Source: Magnolia sinica
Lineage: Eukaryota > Streptophyta > Magnoliopsida > Magnoliales > Magnoliaceae
Direction of reading: 5' to 3'
Length of the DNA stretch: 64,000 bases
Assembly: GCF_029962835.1 (NCBI RefSeq)
Contig: NC_080575.1
Location: 40,524,336-40,588,335, forward strand
The notes under the pieces are model-generated. The model did not search any database. It saw only the letters and a program-made list of their open reading frames with translations, and was not told the origin of the DNA. A program made the translations under genes and the position numbers. This document shows positions 13,701 to 23,591 of this stretch, in pieces; within the stretch, counting starts at the first letter, position 1, and each line of letters begins with the position of its first letter.

Positions 13701-13988
13701 CTATAATGATGACTTGGGTTATCCCTGAAAATGAACGGGACACCAGAAGTGTGAAAATATTAAGGGATGATGTGCCCCTTGGGTTGAAAGTCCCTAAACC
13801 CCTATGCTAGCTAGGGTTGCCTCACCGTCGGGCCTAGTGGATACATGGGTCATGGATTTGACTCCCACTAACGAGGTTGGGTTGAGAAGAGGTGGGTCCA
13901 ACCTGCTTAAGGGTTGAGGTGCAAACAGGGACTGGTCTGACTCGCCGGCGAGGAGAAGTGCGAATGAAGTCCACTACTACCATGCCGA
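10781..13988. other. Non-coding degenerate repeat region left of LTR B2
   Basis: About 3 kb with no convincing reading frame. Between about 11300 and 12450 words such as CCATGTGGGC, GACCACC and ATGTGACTTGTG recur at irregular spacing, which suggests a worn array like those in the family B LTRs. It may be the body of LTR B2, whose right end is at 14781, but no left boundary was found. Confidence 0.45.
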
Positions 13989-14172
13989 GTGAAAGTCCAC
14001 CGTAGGGCAGATATGTGAGGTCGATTACTAATCTCTGGTGCATGGGTATAGACCACGGTATTTTCTATGATATACAGTTGGTGAAAGTCCACCACAGGGC
14101 AGGTATGCGAGGTTGATTACTAGTGTCTGGTACATGGGTGTTGACCATAGTGCTTCTCGAGATATACAATTA
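13989..14172. repeat. Tandem duplication, two 92-base units
   Basis: GTGAAAGTCCACC begins a unit at 13989 and again at 14081. The units share GGGCAG(A/G)TATG, GAGGT(C/T)GATTACTA and ATGATATACA(G/A)TT-like landmarks in register. A GAT trinucleotide run follows at about 14191-14210. Confidence 0.85.
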
Positions 14173-14399
14173 TGATATGGTATGACAATATGATGATGAT
14201 GATGATGATGTGATTACGGATGCGTGTAATAAGATTATGGCTGTGGTAAAGAAGAAATGAAAACATGACTTGGTGATGCTAGTTGCATTGACTCGGAGTA
14301 TTACTATGATGCATATGCATTGCATTGGCATTGACATCATACCTTACGTGCTACACGCCTTTCACATATATGATTTCCTTGTAGCATATATCTTGTTTG

Positions 14400-14781
14400 C
14401 ATGTAAGACACACTGCACACACGTGTGTACTCACTAGGCTTTTTGTCTTAGCTTCCTATTTCCCATTTTTTTAAGGGCAGGAGTAGCTTGGAAGACTTAG
14501 CTTTCTCGATGCATTGTATCTATTTTTCGATTTGGCAAATGTTGATGTCGTGTTCCTTTTGGAAAGCATTGTACTTGTAACCATTAGGATTTATAATGGA
14601 GAGTGTTGCTTGATATTTTGATCATGAATCTTCATGCTCAAGTATTATTATATGTATATACAAAAAAAATAATAAAAAATCTTCCTTATGGTGCGCCGAA
14701 CTCGGGACTTGGTGTATGGAAGTCGAGTGCCGGATTCAGGGCATCACGGAAGCTATCCGTCCCCGGATTTGGGGCGTGACA
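14400..14781 (+). repeat. 3' end of a family B-like LTR (B2)
   Basis: The segment ends GGATTTGGGGCGTGACA at 14781. The preceding 140 bases follow the same plan as the end of B3: a run of A, then TCTTCCTTATGG, a TGTATGGAAG...CGGATTC block, and the terminal motif. Immediately right of it a copia gag frame resumes, so the LTR interrupts that copia element. The left end of this LTR was not located. Confidence 0.65.
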
Positions 14782-17020
14782 AGAATGAGAATTTTTTTTT
14801 AATCCTTAGATGAAAGCGTGTGGCAAGTGAATGTAACTAAATGAAAAACACCTATGTCTGAAGTATTAGGTAGTGATGGAACTTAATCCATGAGAGAAAT
14901 TGCATTCTTTTTATGGACTGCGGCTCAGAAAAGTATAAGTACTGCAAATGTTAAGGCCTTAAATGCCATAACTTGTTCTCTATCAGTTGATGAATTCAAA
15001 AGAATCATTTCATGTGATATAGCTAAACAAGCCTGGGATATTCTTAAAATGACACATGAAGGAATTTATACAGTTAAGAAATCTAAAGTTCAAATCCTTA
15101 TTACAAAATTTGAGAAAATTCGTATTGAAAAAAATGAAACTTTCATGGACTTCTATACGAAATTAAATGATATAGCAAATTCCATGTGGGGTTTAGGAAA
15201 TAGAATCCCAGAAAGCAAGGTCTATGCAAAAATACTGCGATCTCTTCCCGAGAGATTCAATTATAAAGTAACTATCATTCAGGAATTAAGAGATACTGAT
15301 TACATGAAGGTTGAGGAGTTAGTTGGTTCTTTTCAAACGAGTTAAATTTTAAAGCTCGTAAAGGTAAGTCCATAGCTCATAAATCATCTAAATCTGTTTT
15401 GAAAAAAAAAATAATGTTAATTCTGATTTGAAGATACTAAAGATGATATGGCTTTACTTGCTAAGAAATTTTACAGAATTTTCAAAAACAAGAAAAGATC
15501 AGATTTTTCAAAACCTTCCGACAAAAGAAAAGGAAAATCTAAATCTTGGAAATTGGTAAAGGACAGTCAATTATTCAACTGCCATGAATACGGGCACTTG
15601 GCAAATTAATGTCCTAAAAAGGATAAGTCAAAAAGAAAGGGCATGTTGGCTACTTGGGAAGAATCATCCAGCTCTAAAAGTTCTTCTGAGTCTAATGAAT
15701 CAGAACAAGAAAATTCAAATGATGTAAAAGCCCTAATGACTATAGTCACCTCCTCAGATAGTTGTAACTTATCTGACTATGAAAATCTCAGGAGTGATCC
15801 TGAAAATGAAAATGAATATGATCTTCAAGACGCTTACAATGCCCTATATAGGGAAAGTTGCAAAATTACTGTCAAATTGAAATTTCAAAGGGAAAATTAT
15901 CTTAAACTAAAAGAAGAATTTGAAAATAGTATTTTGGAAAAATCTCATCTTTCTAATTGTTTTGAAAAAACAAAACTTGATTTAAATTTCAAAACCTCAG
16001 AGTTATAAAAACTCAGAATCGAAAATGAGAATCTAAAACTTGAAGTTTCTTCTCTTTTGAGTTCTAAGGATACTTGGAGATATGCCTATGGAAACCCTAA
16101 GCTAGAAAAACTACTAACCGCATCCAAAAAATGTGGCGAAAAATCGGGTCTGGGCTATATCAAAGATAATTCATTGAAAAATAAAAATGCATCTCCTATA
16201 TTTGTAAAGGGAGAATCCTCAAACTTAAAAGGTAAGAATTTGAGAAACTATAGTAAAAATGATTTCAAAAATTCAAAATCTTTTCAAGTTTCTAAGATTA
16301 ATACTAATACTATCAGGACTAGAACACGGGTCTTACAAAACCTCCTTTAGCTGAAAATATAGTGGACTTACTCAAAGAGCTTATAAAATCTAACTCAAAT
16401 GGAATTGGAGTTAATAGAAAAGGAAGAAATTCCAACTCTCTGAAACAGAGAAAAACTAATGGAACTCCTAAACTTAGAACCATAATGAAATGGATTCCAA
16501 AGGTTACATGTCTTGTTGCTCACACAGCCTTTAAAGTAACTAGCCATTCAAAATGGTACCTGGATAGTGGATGTTTAAGACATATGACAATGACAAAGCG
16601 ATATTCACCAACTTAAAGGAAGTAAATGATGGATTAGTTACTTTCGGTGATGGAAGCCATTGCAGAATCATAGGCCAAGGTACTATTCAACTCTCTAATC
16701 TTCCTCTTTTTGAGAATGTTTTGTATGTTGAAGGTCTTAAACACAATCTTCTAAGTATTTTTTAAATCTGTGATAACAAACACAATGTAAAATTTAAAAA
16801 TCATGGATGTGAGATTTCAAATGAGAAGGGATGTGTGAGATTAAATGGTCGTAGGACTTCTGAGAATTACTACATTACCAATGAATCATGCTCTTCTAAC
16901 TTTTCAGGTTACATGGTCCAAATAGACGAAATAGAACTATGGCATAAACGTCTTGGGCATGTTAACTTTAGAAATATTTATAGATTGTATCCAAATATTA
17001 GGTGGATCATATGAAATGAA
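14782..17020 (+). pseudogene. SIRE-type Ty1/copia gag-protease-GAG-pre-integrase remnant
   Basis: Best frames are 14890-15345 (gag, UBN2 type, with ILRSLPERF and VEELVGS), a CCHC zinc knuckle near 15570-15615 (FNCHEYGHLAN-stop-CP), an acidic/Ser-rich spacer 15643-16008, and 16057-16600. The protease motif WYLDSGCLRHMT is at about 16555-16590 (LDSG keeps the catalytic Asp). GAG-pre-integrase ELWHKRLGHVNFRN lies near 16935-16975. In-frame stops and frame changes separate the blocks, and the element stops dead in the integrase N-terminal region at about 17020. The 5' side is cut by LTR B2. RT is not present here; the downstream copia at 26684-50851 is a different copy. Not functional. Confidence 0.85.
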
Positions 17021-17051
17021 ACAATGATTCAACCGTAGAAAGCTTGCTACG

Positions 17052-17564
17052 GAAGCGGATTGCGTAGTGAGTAACTCACTACGCTTAGCGTATCAAGTAA
17101 ACCCCGTGAGGCCCACCATCATTTATGTATTTTATCCGCTCCATCCATCCATTTTAACAGATAATTTTATGGCTTGAGCCCAAAAATCTAAACATATCCA
17201 ATGTTTAAATGGACCACACCACATAAAAATTTTGAATTGAACTTCTACTGTTGAAAATTTCTTAGGAGCCATAGATGTTTTAGATCAAGCTTATAATTGT
17301 GTTTTCTATTCATCCATGTCTATATGATCTTATGAACAGGTTTGATAAAAAACAAACATCACTGTTGGGCCTAGTATGGTTTCAACGGTGGAAATCATTC
17401 CACTTGATCTTTTGATATGCTTCAATTTTGGGCTCAACCCCTTAAATTAGATGGAAAAAGGGATGGACAGCGTGGATAGACTACATACATTCAAGGTGGG
17501 CCCAACTGAGTTTACTCAATACGATAGGAGCTTACTGAGTAACACAGTATGCAATCCGATTTCG
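17052..17564. mobile_element. Mutator-type MITE
   Basis: Terminal inverted repeats: left GAAGCGGATTGCG, and the reverse complement of the right end CGAAATCGGATTGC. The next bases (TACTGAGTAAC-like) are also symmetric. The flanks CTTGCTACG (17043-17051) and CTTGTTACG (17565-17573) agree at 8 of 9 bases, the TSD length typical of Mutator-like elements. The interior has the standard local phrases (GGCCCACCATC, CTTATGAACAGG). No transposase. Confidence 0.75.
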
Positions 17565-17573
17565 CTTGTTACG

Positions 17574-17834
17574 CCCCACAATGATGTTTTATTTGTAATC
17601 CATCATGTTCATTAGATGATGTATACATAGATGAACCAAAAGCCCAGATGCAAGCTTCATCCAACAGGCAATATATTAAAATATACATGTAGTGCGTAAT
17701 TTCTTCGGTGGACCGGCCATTTTCAGAAGATGAGAAAATGCTGATGTATGGAGAGGATGCAATCCAATGGGAGAATGGTACGATCCAGTGGACGGATTTT
17801 TATGCCGGAGAAAATTGGTTTTTTGTCTTTCTTA
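17574..17834. other. Non-coding spacer between two MITEs
   Basis: Contains no frame, repeat boundary or RNA-like structure that I can recognise. Confidence 0.6.
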
Positions 17835-18404
17835 GGGCTTATTTGATTTTCCAATGCAATGGTAAATACCATGAAAATATGTAATAATTATTTCTCCTAT
17901 ATTTACCTCACTTTTTTCGATGTTTGATTTGACAACCTGTATTTTTGACACAAAAATAAAGAACGCCATGACATATTTGTGGGTCCCTCCGTGATGCGTA
18001 TTGATTATCCACACCGTTAATCTATTATGTCTGATGAATTTATAGCATGAGCCAAAAAATGAGACATATCGAAAGCTTAAGTGGACCATGCCACTAGAAA
18101 AAGGGAATCAAACACTTACCATTAAAAACCTCTGAAGCCCACTATTTCTTTTGCTATGGACCATTTAAGTGTTCAATCTGCCTCAGTTTTTGGTTCATGC
18201 CTTAAAATATTGTGTTAAAACGACTGGACGGAATGGATTTATCATATACGTCACCTTAGGGTCCAAAAATTTAAAATAACACTTTTAAACCGGTTTCCGA
18301 TGGAAAAAGTACAGTGGATTTTCGGATGATTTTTAAACGGGTGAAATGGTAATAATTACTCATTTCACGGGTATTTACATAGCCACTGGAAATCAAACAC
18401 ACCC
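17835..18404. mobile_element. Tourist-like (PIF/Harbinger) MITE
   Basis: The left end GGGCTTATTTGATTTTCCA and the reverse complement of the right end, GGGTGTGTTTGATTTCCAG, form imperfect terminal inverted repeats that extend inward (GTAATAATT.../GTAATTATTACC). Both ends are flanked by TTA (17832-17834 and 18405-18407), the TSD typical of PIF/Harbinger MITEs. 570 bases, no coding capacity. Confidence 0.8.
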
Positions 18405-18654
18405 TTAGTGGAAATGGAGTGAGGAAAGGTTGTGAAAGCAATGGCGGTGAAAAGGAGGGGTATTTTCATCCTCAAAGTCATTGTACGTCTCGCAAGGTCT
18501 AAGTTGGTAAGTTAAGTTTTGTATGCTTCATAAAAGGTAGCGTCTACAGCGGTAAATTTGTCTAAGACGTGGGTCTGGCTGACTTTTGGATCCAAGGGCC
18601 TATCATCGAAGAGAGCAACTGATGGACGGAGTGGATATTGTATATTCAACGTGC

Positions 18655-19155
18655 ACGCAGATTGCCTACTGACACAACCAGCAGCCACTCACTGCTGGTC
18701 GGTGTTCTGTAGGCCCTACCATGATGTATGTGTTTTATACAGCCGTTCATCCATTTTCCAGATCATCTTAGCGCACGAACTAAAAAATTATCAGAATCTC
18801 AGGTGGACCACACCACAGGAAATAGTGATGATTGAACGCCCACCGTTAAAAACGTGTTGGTGGCCACAGAAGTTTTAGATCAAGTTGATATTTTCCTTTT
18901 CCGTTCATTCAGGTCTTTGTGACCTGATTAACAGGTTGGATGGAAAATAAACATTCCAGTGGCTCATAGAATGCTTTTAACGGTGTGCCTTCAATCACTA
19001 TGGTTTTCCTGTGCTCTGATTCACTGGAGATTTGGATCTGCCTCGTTATTGGGCTCATGCCCTGAGATAGCGATCCAAAATGAATGGATGGCGTGGATAA
19101 AAAACATACATTGTTGCGGGGCCACAGAGCACCGTCCATTAGCGGGCGCGGATTA
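18655..19155. mobile_element. MITE with GGTCGGTGTTCTGTAGG-type inverted ends (approximate limits)
   Basis: The left half reads TCGGTGTTCTGTAGGCCCTA then ATGATGTATGTGTTTTAT. The right half is its inverted counterpart (CATACATTGTTGCGGGGCCA then CAGAGCACCGTCCAT). The middle has the internal order shared with the MITE at 20276: GGTGGACCACACCAC, GTGACCTGATTAACAGG, and so on. Exact ends and TSD are not resolved. Confidence 0.6.
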
Positions 19156-19182
19156 GGTACTTCCCCCGCCTGTTCGGAGCTC

Positions 19183-19640
19183 CGGACAGGCGGTGGCTCT
19201 GAGGGCCACTGAGGGTCCACCGTGATGTTTTGATTTTATCCAAACCGTCCATCCATTTTTCCATATCATTTTAGCATATTGAATCAAAAATAAGACAGAT
19301 CCAACGCTGATTTGGACCACACCACAGGAAGCAGCGGTGCTAAGGATGCCCACCATTGAAACCTTCTTAGGGTCCACCGTGTTTTTTATTTGCCTTCCAA
19401 CCTGTTGATAAAATCATATACACCGGGGTGAATTGAAAAAACAAATATCATCTTGATCCAAAACTTATGTGGTCCCCGAGAATTTTTCAATGGTAGGAAT
19501 CTAATCTCCACCTTGTGGTCCATTTAAGCCTTTGATCTTCTCCATTTTTTATTCGATACTATAAAATGGATGGACAGTTTGAATAAAATCAAAACATCAC
19601 GGCGGACCCTCAGTGGCCCTCAGAGCCTCTGCCTGTCCCG
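19183..19640. mobile_element. MITE with long terminal inverted repeats
   Basis: The left end CGGACAGGCGGTGGCTCTGA continues through GGGCCACTGAGGGTCC and on for about 60 bases. The right end, reverse-complemented, reads CGGGACAGGCAGAGGCTCTG and GGGCCACTGAGGGTCC in the same order. The interior is non-coding. No clear TSD was seen because the left end lies within a 28-base palindrome (19166-19193). Confidence 0.75.
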
Positions 19641-20275
19641 AGCTTATATCTCACCCCATTTAATATTGAGGATTTGAAATTATTCTTCTATGAACTAAAA
19701 ATAGTAAAATGACGTGTTAATGATCAAACATATAAGGTAAATATTACAATTTATAGCACATAATCTCATTCAATGAAATATAAATATTTTCCATTTTAAC
19801 TCCGTCTACTCTCCTTTTATGCAACAGCCGCCTCACCGGCCTTCTTTAGGTCTCAGCCTTTGTGGGGCCCACCATGTTGTATATCTGAAATCCACTCTGT
19901 TAATCAGGTGGGAATTATAATTTGGACCTTGCATAAAGAAAATAAGCCAGGCTAAAAGTTCACATGGGCCACAAAAATAAGAACAATGTAAAATTGCTCC
20001 AGTAACCTCTAAGTTCACACGGGGTAGCCCGACTGAGTTTTCTACGGCGCTTATATCTCTAGCTTCGCGTCATCTCGGTGAGTTACACCAGATAAAAGGT
20101 TTGATGAAAGGTACAATACCATGGTGTCCCATCTCCATTGTTCAAGGTGGCGTGGCCCATCTAAGTTGTTGATCTAGATTATGAACCTGATAGACGGAGT
20201 GGATTTTACATATAAGATATGGTGAGACTCAAAAACTCGAGTGTTTCACACACAGCCTAAAACAGTGTTGCAGAG
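19641..20275. other. AT-rich non-coding spacer upstream of MITE
   Basis: Intergenic sequence with scattered GGGGCCCACC words near 19865 but no terminal repeats I could pair and no open frame with recognisable content. Confidence 0.55.
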
Positions 20276-20811
20276 GAAACGGATTGGCTACTCCACCTGC
20301 CACCAGCTCCGTGGCTGGTGGTCGGTGCTCTGTGGGCCCCAATATGATGTATGTATTTCATCCATTCCGTTCATCAATTTTTACATATCATTTCATGGCT
20401 TGATCCAAAAAACGAGAAGTATATAAATCTCAGTGGATCACACCACATGTAAACAATAGTGATTGGATATCCGTCATTAAAATCCTCCTAAAGCCCACTA
20501 TACTGTTTATTTGACATCTAATCTGTTGACTAGATCATACAGGCCTAGATGAAGAGAAAAAGCAAAGATCAGCTTGATCCAAAACTTTTATGGCCCCAAA
20601 ATGTTTTTACTGATCAACCTTCATTCAACACTGTTTCCTTTAATGTGGTCCACTTGAGATTTGGATATACTTCATTTTTGGACTCACACTGTAAAAAGAT
20701 CCGTAAAAATAGATGGACAGCATGGATGAAACACATACATCATGGTGGGGCCCACATAGCACCGACCACCACCCATTGGCTCGTGTCAGGGGGAGTGGCC
20801 AATCCGTTCCC
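20276..20811. mobile_element. Mutator-type MITE upstream of GLOX
   Basis: Left end GAAACGGATTGGCTACTCCA; right end reverse-complemented GGGAACGGATTGGCCACTCC. Flanks GTTGCAGAG (20267-20275) and GTTGCAGCG (20812-20820) match at 8 of 9 bases. The core terminal word CGGATTG is shared with the MITE at 17052, so the two probably belong to one superfamily. The element ends about 200 bases before the GLOX start codon. Confidence 0.8.
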
Positions 20812-20860
20812 GTTGCAGCGGATTGGTATCGCGGTCTTGGTGTGAAGCGAAGGGCGCCTT

Positions 20861-20925
20861 CGGAATTCACATAAAATGCGTCTTGGTGTGAAGGTCACGC
20901 CAAGAAGCATTTTACGTGAATTCCG
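20861..20925. promoter_or_regulatory. Long hairpin in GLOX proximal upstream region
   Basis: Two 31-base arms (20861-20891 and 20895-20925) pair at 28 of 31 positions around a 3-base loop; the outer bases are CGGAATTCAC / GTGAATTCCG. The half-word TCTTGGTGTGAAG of the left arm also occurs just upstream at about 20834. It lies 84 bases before the ATG, so it may be in the 5' UTR or core promoter. Function is unknown; the structure itself is seen directly. Confidence 0.8.
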
Positions 20926-20943
20926 ACGGAGCCCACGGTCCTC

Positions 20944-20955
20944 CTCCCATGCATG
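20944..20955. promoter_or_regulatory. CATGCATG (RY-type) motif upstream of GLOX
   Basis: CCCATGCATGAT contains the palindrome CATGCATG, the core bound by plant B3-domain factors in many seed promoters. One occurrence only, so it is no more than suggestive. No convincing TATA box is seen between the hairpin and the start codon; TTTTAAAC near 20971 is the closest. Confidence 0.3.
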
Positions 20956-21008
20956 ATTTCATCCAACCCTTTTAAACAAGAGACTCTCTCTCATGTGTTG
21001 AGGTAAAG

Positions 21009-22682
21009 ATGGTGATGGATGTGTATTTGAAATGTATGGCAATTCTATCATTGCTAGTGAGCTGGGTAGCCACAGGAGCTGACGCCTCAGGAGGTGGAAG
21101 AAGGGGGACATGGGAACTCCTCTTAAACAGCACTGGCGTAGTGGCCATGCACATGGCACTGACCCACGCCAACACAGTGATCATGTTCGACCAAACCAGA
21201 GCCGGACGGTCTGGCTACCGACTCAGCAACCACCATCCCAAAGGAAGGCGAAGGTGTAACCCCATGTCCACCGATCCATCCTGTTGGGCCCACTCCATCG
21301 AGTATCGGATCGCCACAAATAAAATCCGCCCATTGACACTTAAGACCGACACATGGTGCTCTTCAGGTTCATTCTCCAGCAATGGCACCCTCATTCAATC
21401 GGGTGGTTATGGGAAGGGCTACAGAAGAATCCGTTACTTCAAACCATGCTCTAATACCAATTGTGATTGGAGAGAATCTAAGGCCTTCCTTTCAGATAAC
21501 CGGTGGTATGCTTCAAATCTTCTACTTCCTGATGACCGTGTGATTGTCGTTGGTGGACGGAAGGTTTTCACCTATGAATTCATACCCAAAACTTCTCCAA
21601 GAGAAGGATCTTTTGAGCTTCCCTTCTTGCGCCAGACGGATGACAGAGCAGAAGGTGGTAACAATCTCTATCCCTTCCTCCACCTCTCCTCCGGCGGCAA
21701 CTTATTCATCTTCGCCAACCGCGATTCCATCCTCTTCAATTACAAGAAAGGAAGGGTGGTCAAGACCTTCCCAAGAATGCCTGGAGAGGGACCAAGAAAC
21801 TACCCTAGCACTGGTTCTTCCGTAATGTTGCCCCTCGACCACGCCTATGGCTTCAGAAAGGTGGAAATCATGATATGCGGAGGTGCAGTCTCAGGTGCGT
21901 ATGAGTCTGCCAAGAAAAGGATTTTCCTGAAAGGTTTGAGCTCTTGTGGGAGAATGGTAATTACAAGAAAGACACCCAAGTGGTTGATGGAGGAAATGCC
22001 CGGGCCCCGCCTTCTAAACGACATGGTGATACTCCCTACTGGAGATATATTAATAATCAATGGCGCAAAACATGGGTGCGCTGGATGGAACGTTGCTGCA
22101 ACACCTTCTCTGAAGCCTTACCTCTACAAGCCAATGAAAAGGGTGGGTAAGAGGTTTTCAGTATTGAAATCCACACACATACCTAGAATGTATCACTCTT
22201 CAGCCATTCTTCTTCCTGATGGGAGGGTTCTAGTTGCAGGAAGTAACCCGCAGAAGCGGTATACCTTTTCCGGAGTAGAATTTCCTACTGAACTAAGGTT
22301 ACAGGCATTCGTTCCTTACTACATGGGGAAGTTTTTCGACAATAAGAGGGCTTCTAATCTGTCAATTCTCCATCAAAGCGGCAAAATGGGTGTCAGATAC
22401 GGAGAAGAGTTCAGTGTTCAGTTTGAGCTCAGAAGGCGGCCGAGCAAGGTGGTCGTGTTTCATGTGTATGCACCGCCTTTTGTGACGCACTCAATTTCCA
22501 TGAATCAAAGGATGCTGAAGCTGAGGTGCAAGAGGATGGTAAGAAGAGAGGATGGGGAAGTGATTGCTGTTCTTGTGGCTCCTCCTTCTCCCAATGTTGC
22601 ACCTGCTGGTTACTATTTGCTTACTGTTGTTAACGAAGGGATCCCTAGTAAGGCTTCCTGGGTGAGATTTATCCATGCATAG
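21009..22682 (+). CDS. GLOX: Galactose oxidase-like aldehyde/glyoxal oxidase (GLOX), secreted, intronless
   Basis: 557 residues in one uninterrupted exon; the length and plan fit plant GLOX proteins. Residues 1-26 form a signal peptide (hydrophobic ILSLLVSWV). Then come the Glyoxal_oxid_N beta-propeller (about 40-420) with Kelch-like turns (VIVVGG, LLPDGRVLVAGSNP), and a C-terminal DUF1929 immunoglobulin-like domain (about 440-555). The copper/radical residues of the family can be located by motif: Cys117 (WCSSG, the thioether partner), Tyr221 (NLYPF), Tyr395-His396 (RMYHSS) and His494 (FVTHSIS). Possible N-glycosylation sites are at 40, 125 and 450. The start is supported by the signal peptide and by AAGATGG, a good plant start context. 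Family members oxidise simple aldehydes to acids with release of hydrogen peroxide in the apoplast or wall. The exact substrate cannot be read from sequence. It is the only intact host gene here, with MITEs upstream and decayed LTRs downstream. Confidence 0.95.
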   Translation: MVMDVYLKCMAILSLLVSWVATGADASGGGRRGTWELLLNSTGVVAMHMALTHANTVIMFDQTRAGRSGYRLSNHHPKGRRRCNPMSTDPSCWAHSIEYRIATNKIRPLTLKTDTWCSSGSFSSNGTLIQSGGYGKGYRRIRYFKPCSNTNCDWRESKAFLSDNRWYASNLLLPDDRVIVVGGRKVFTYEFIPKTSPREGSFELPFLRQTDDRAEGGNNLYPFLHLSSGGNLFIFANRDSILFNYKKGRVVKTFPRMPGEGPRNYPSTGSSVMLPLDHAYGFRKVEIMICGGAVSGAYESAKKRIFLKGLSSCGRMVITRKTPKWLMEEMPGPRLLNDMVILPTGDILIINGAKHGCAGWNVAATPSLKPYLYKPMKRVGKRFSVLKSTHIPRMYHSSAILLPDGRVLVAGSNPQKRYTFSGVEFPTELRLQAFVPYYMGKFFDNKRASNLSILHQSGKMGVRYGEEFSVQFELRRRPSKVVVFHVYAPPFVTHSISMNQRMLKLRCKRMVRREDGEVIAVLVAPPSPNVAPAGYYLLTVVNEGIPSKASWVRFIHA

Positions 22683-23020
22683 GGGTAATGTGTTCTGTTC
22701 TCTTTTCTCTTTTCTTAAGATCTGTTTGGATTCGTGAAGAACATAAACGAATAGTATTTATTAGGAAACTGAAGGAAACATTGTTTTCTTTGTTTATGCT
22801 ATAAGAAGATTTTACTAAATATTTGGGATCTATTTCCAACTTTTCATTTGATAATTTTTTTTATTTTTTTATTTTTTCCTTAGAAAAATTCCCAAATGGA
22901 GTCAATGGTATATAGCATTTTCTATATTGTCACATGAGATGTTTGAAGATCGTAAGAGGCACATGCAGATACCGTGCCTACGTGGAGACTGTTGAAATTG
23001 AATTGTGGCACATGTCGCGT
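22683..23020. other. GLOX 3' flank
   Basis: T-rich sequence after the stop codon that probably holds the 3' UTR. No canonical AATAAA was seen, so the end of the transcript cannot be placed. From about 22925 the sequence becomes rich in CACATG/ACGTGT words that lead into the duplication that follows. Confidence 0.5.
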
Positions 23021-23282
23021 ATGCGAGGGGCTTGGAGGCATGAAGCTATAGGATCTCACGTGTGTAACAAGAGATTTTTTTAACACATAAGACACGTGGG
23101 CACGTAAAGTCGATGGTACCACTTGTGCACATTGAAACATTGGTATGGCGTATGCGACGGGTTTGAAGGCATGAAGCTATAGGATCTCACGTGTGTAACA
23201 AGAGATTTTTTTAACACATGTGACCCGTGGGCACATAAAGTAGATGGTACCACTTGTGCACATTGATACATTGGTACATGTG
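23021..23282. repeat. Tandem duplication, two 131-base units
   Basis: ATGCGA(G/C)GGG(C/T)TTG starts at 23021 and 23152. The shared core GGATCTCACGTGTGTAACAA is identical in both, followed by AAGAGATTTTTTTAACACAT. Each unit contains ACGTG-type cores. A (AT)n run follows at about 23284-23302. Confidence 0.9.
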
Positions 23283-23302
23283 GCATATATATATATATAT
23301 AT

Positions 23303-23591
23303 GGAACAATTAAAGATGGGTGAAATCATATTTCACAAATTAGCACATGTAGCATTCAAGAGCAACAGGAGATGGATGGTGTCACGTGTGGCACATTAGC
23401 ACATGTGCAATGCTTTACATGGCATGTGGGATGCAAGCGAAGATAGTTGGTGGAACATGTGGAGTATCAGAGAAGATAGATAGTTGTACATGTGCCACAT
23501 TGCATGATGACACATGTGGGGCATAAGAAGTTAATTTTACGGATTCATGAAAAGTATAAAAAAGGAAATAGTGTTTTTAAGGAAACCTTAT
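23303..23591. other. CACATGTG-rich flank of the duplication
   Basis: Continues with looser repeats of GCACATGTGGC / GTGGAACATGTGG about every 40-60 bases. No gene. Confidence 0.5.

Noticed and set aside
16310-16340. Family B LTR start inside copia gag (AACACGGGTCTTACA)
   Set aside because: Only about 15 bases resemble the minus-strand LTR start and the copia frame runs through it; likely chance.
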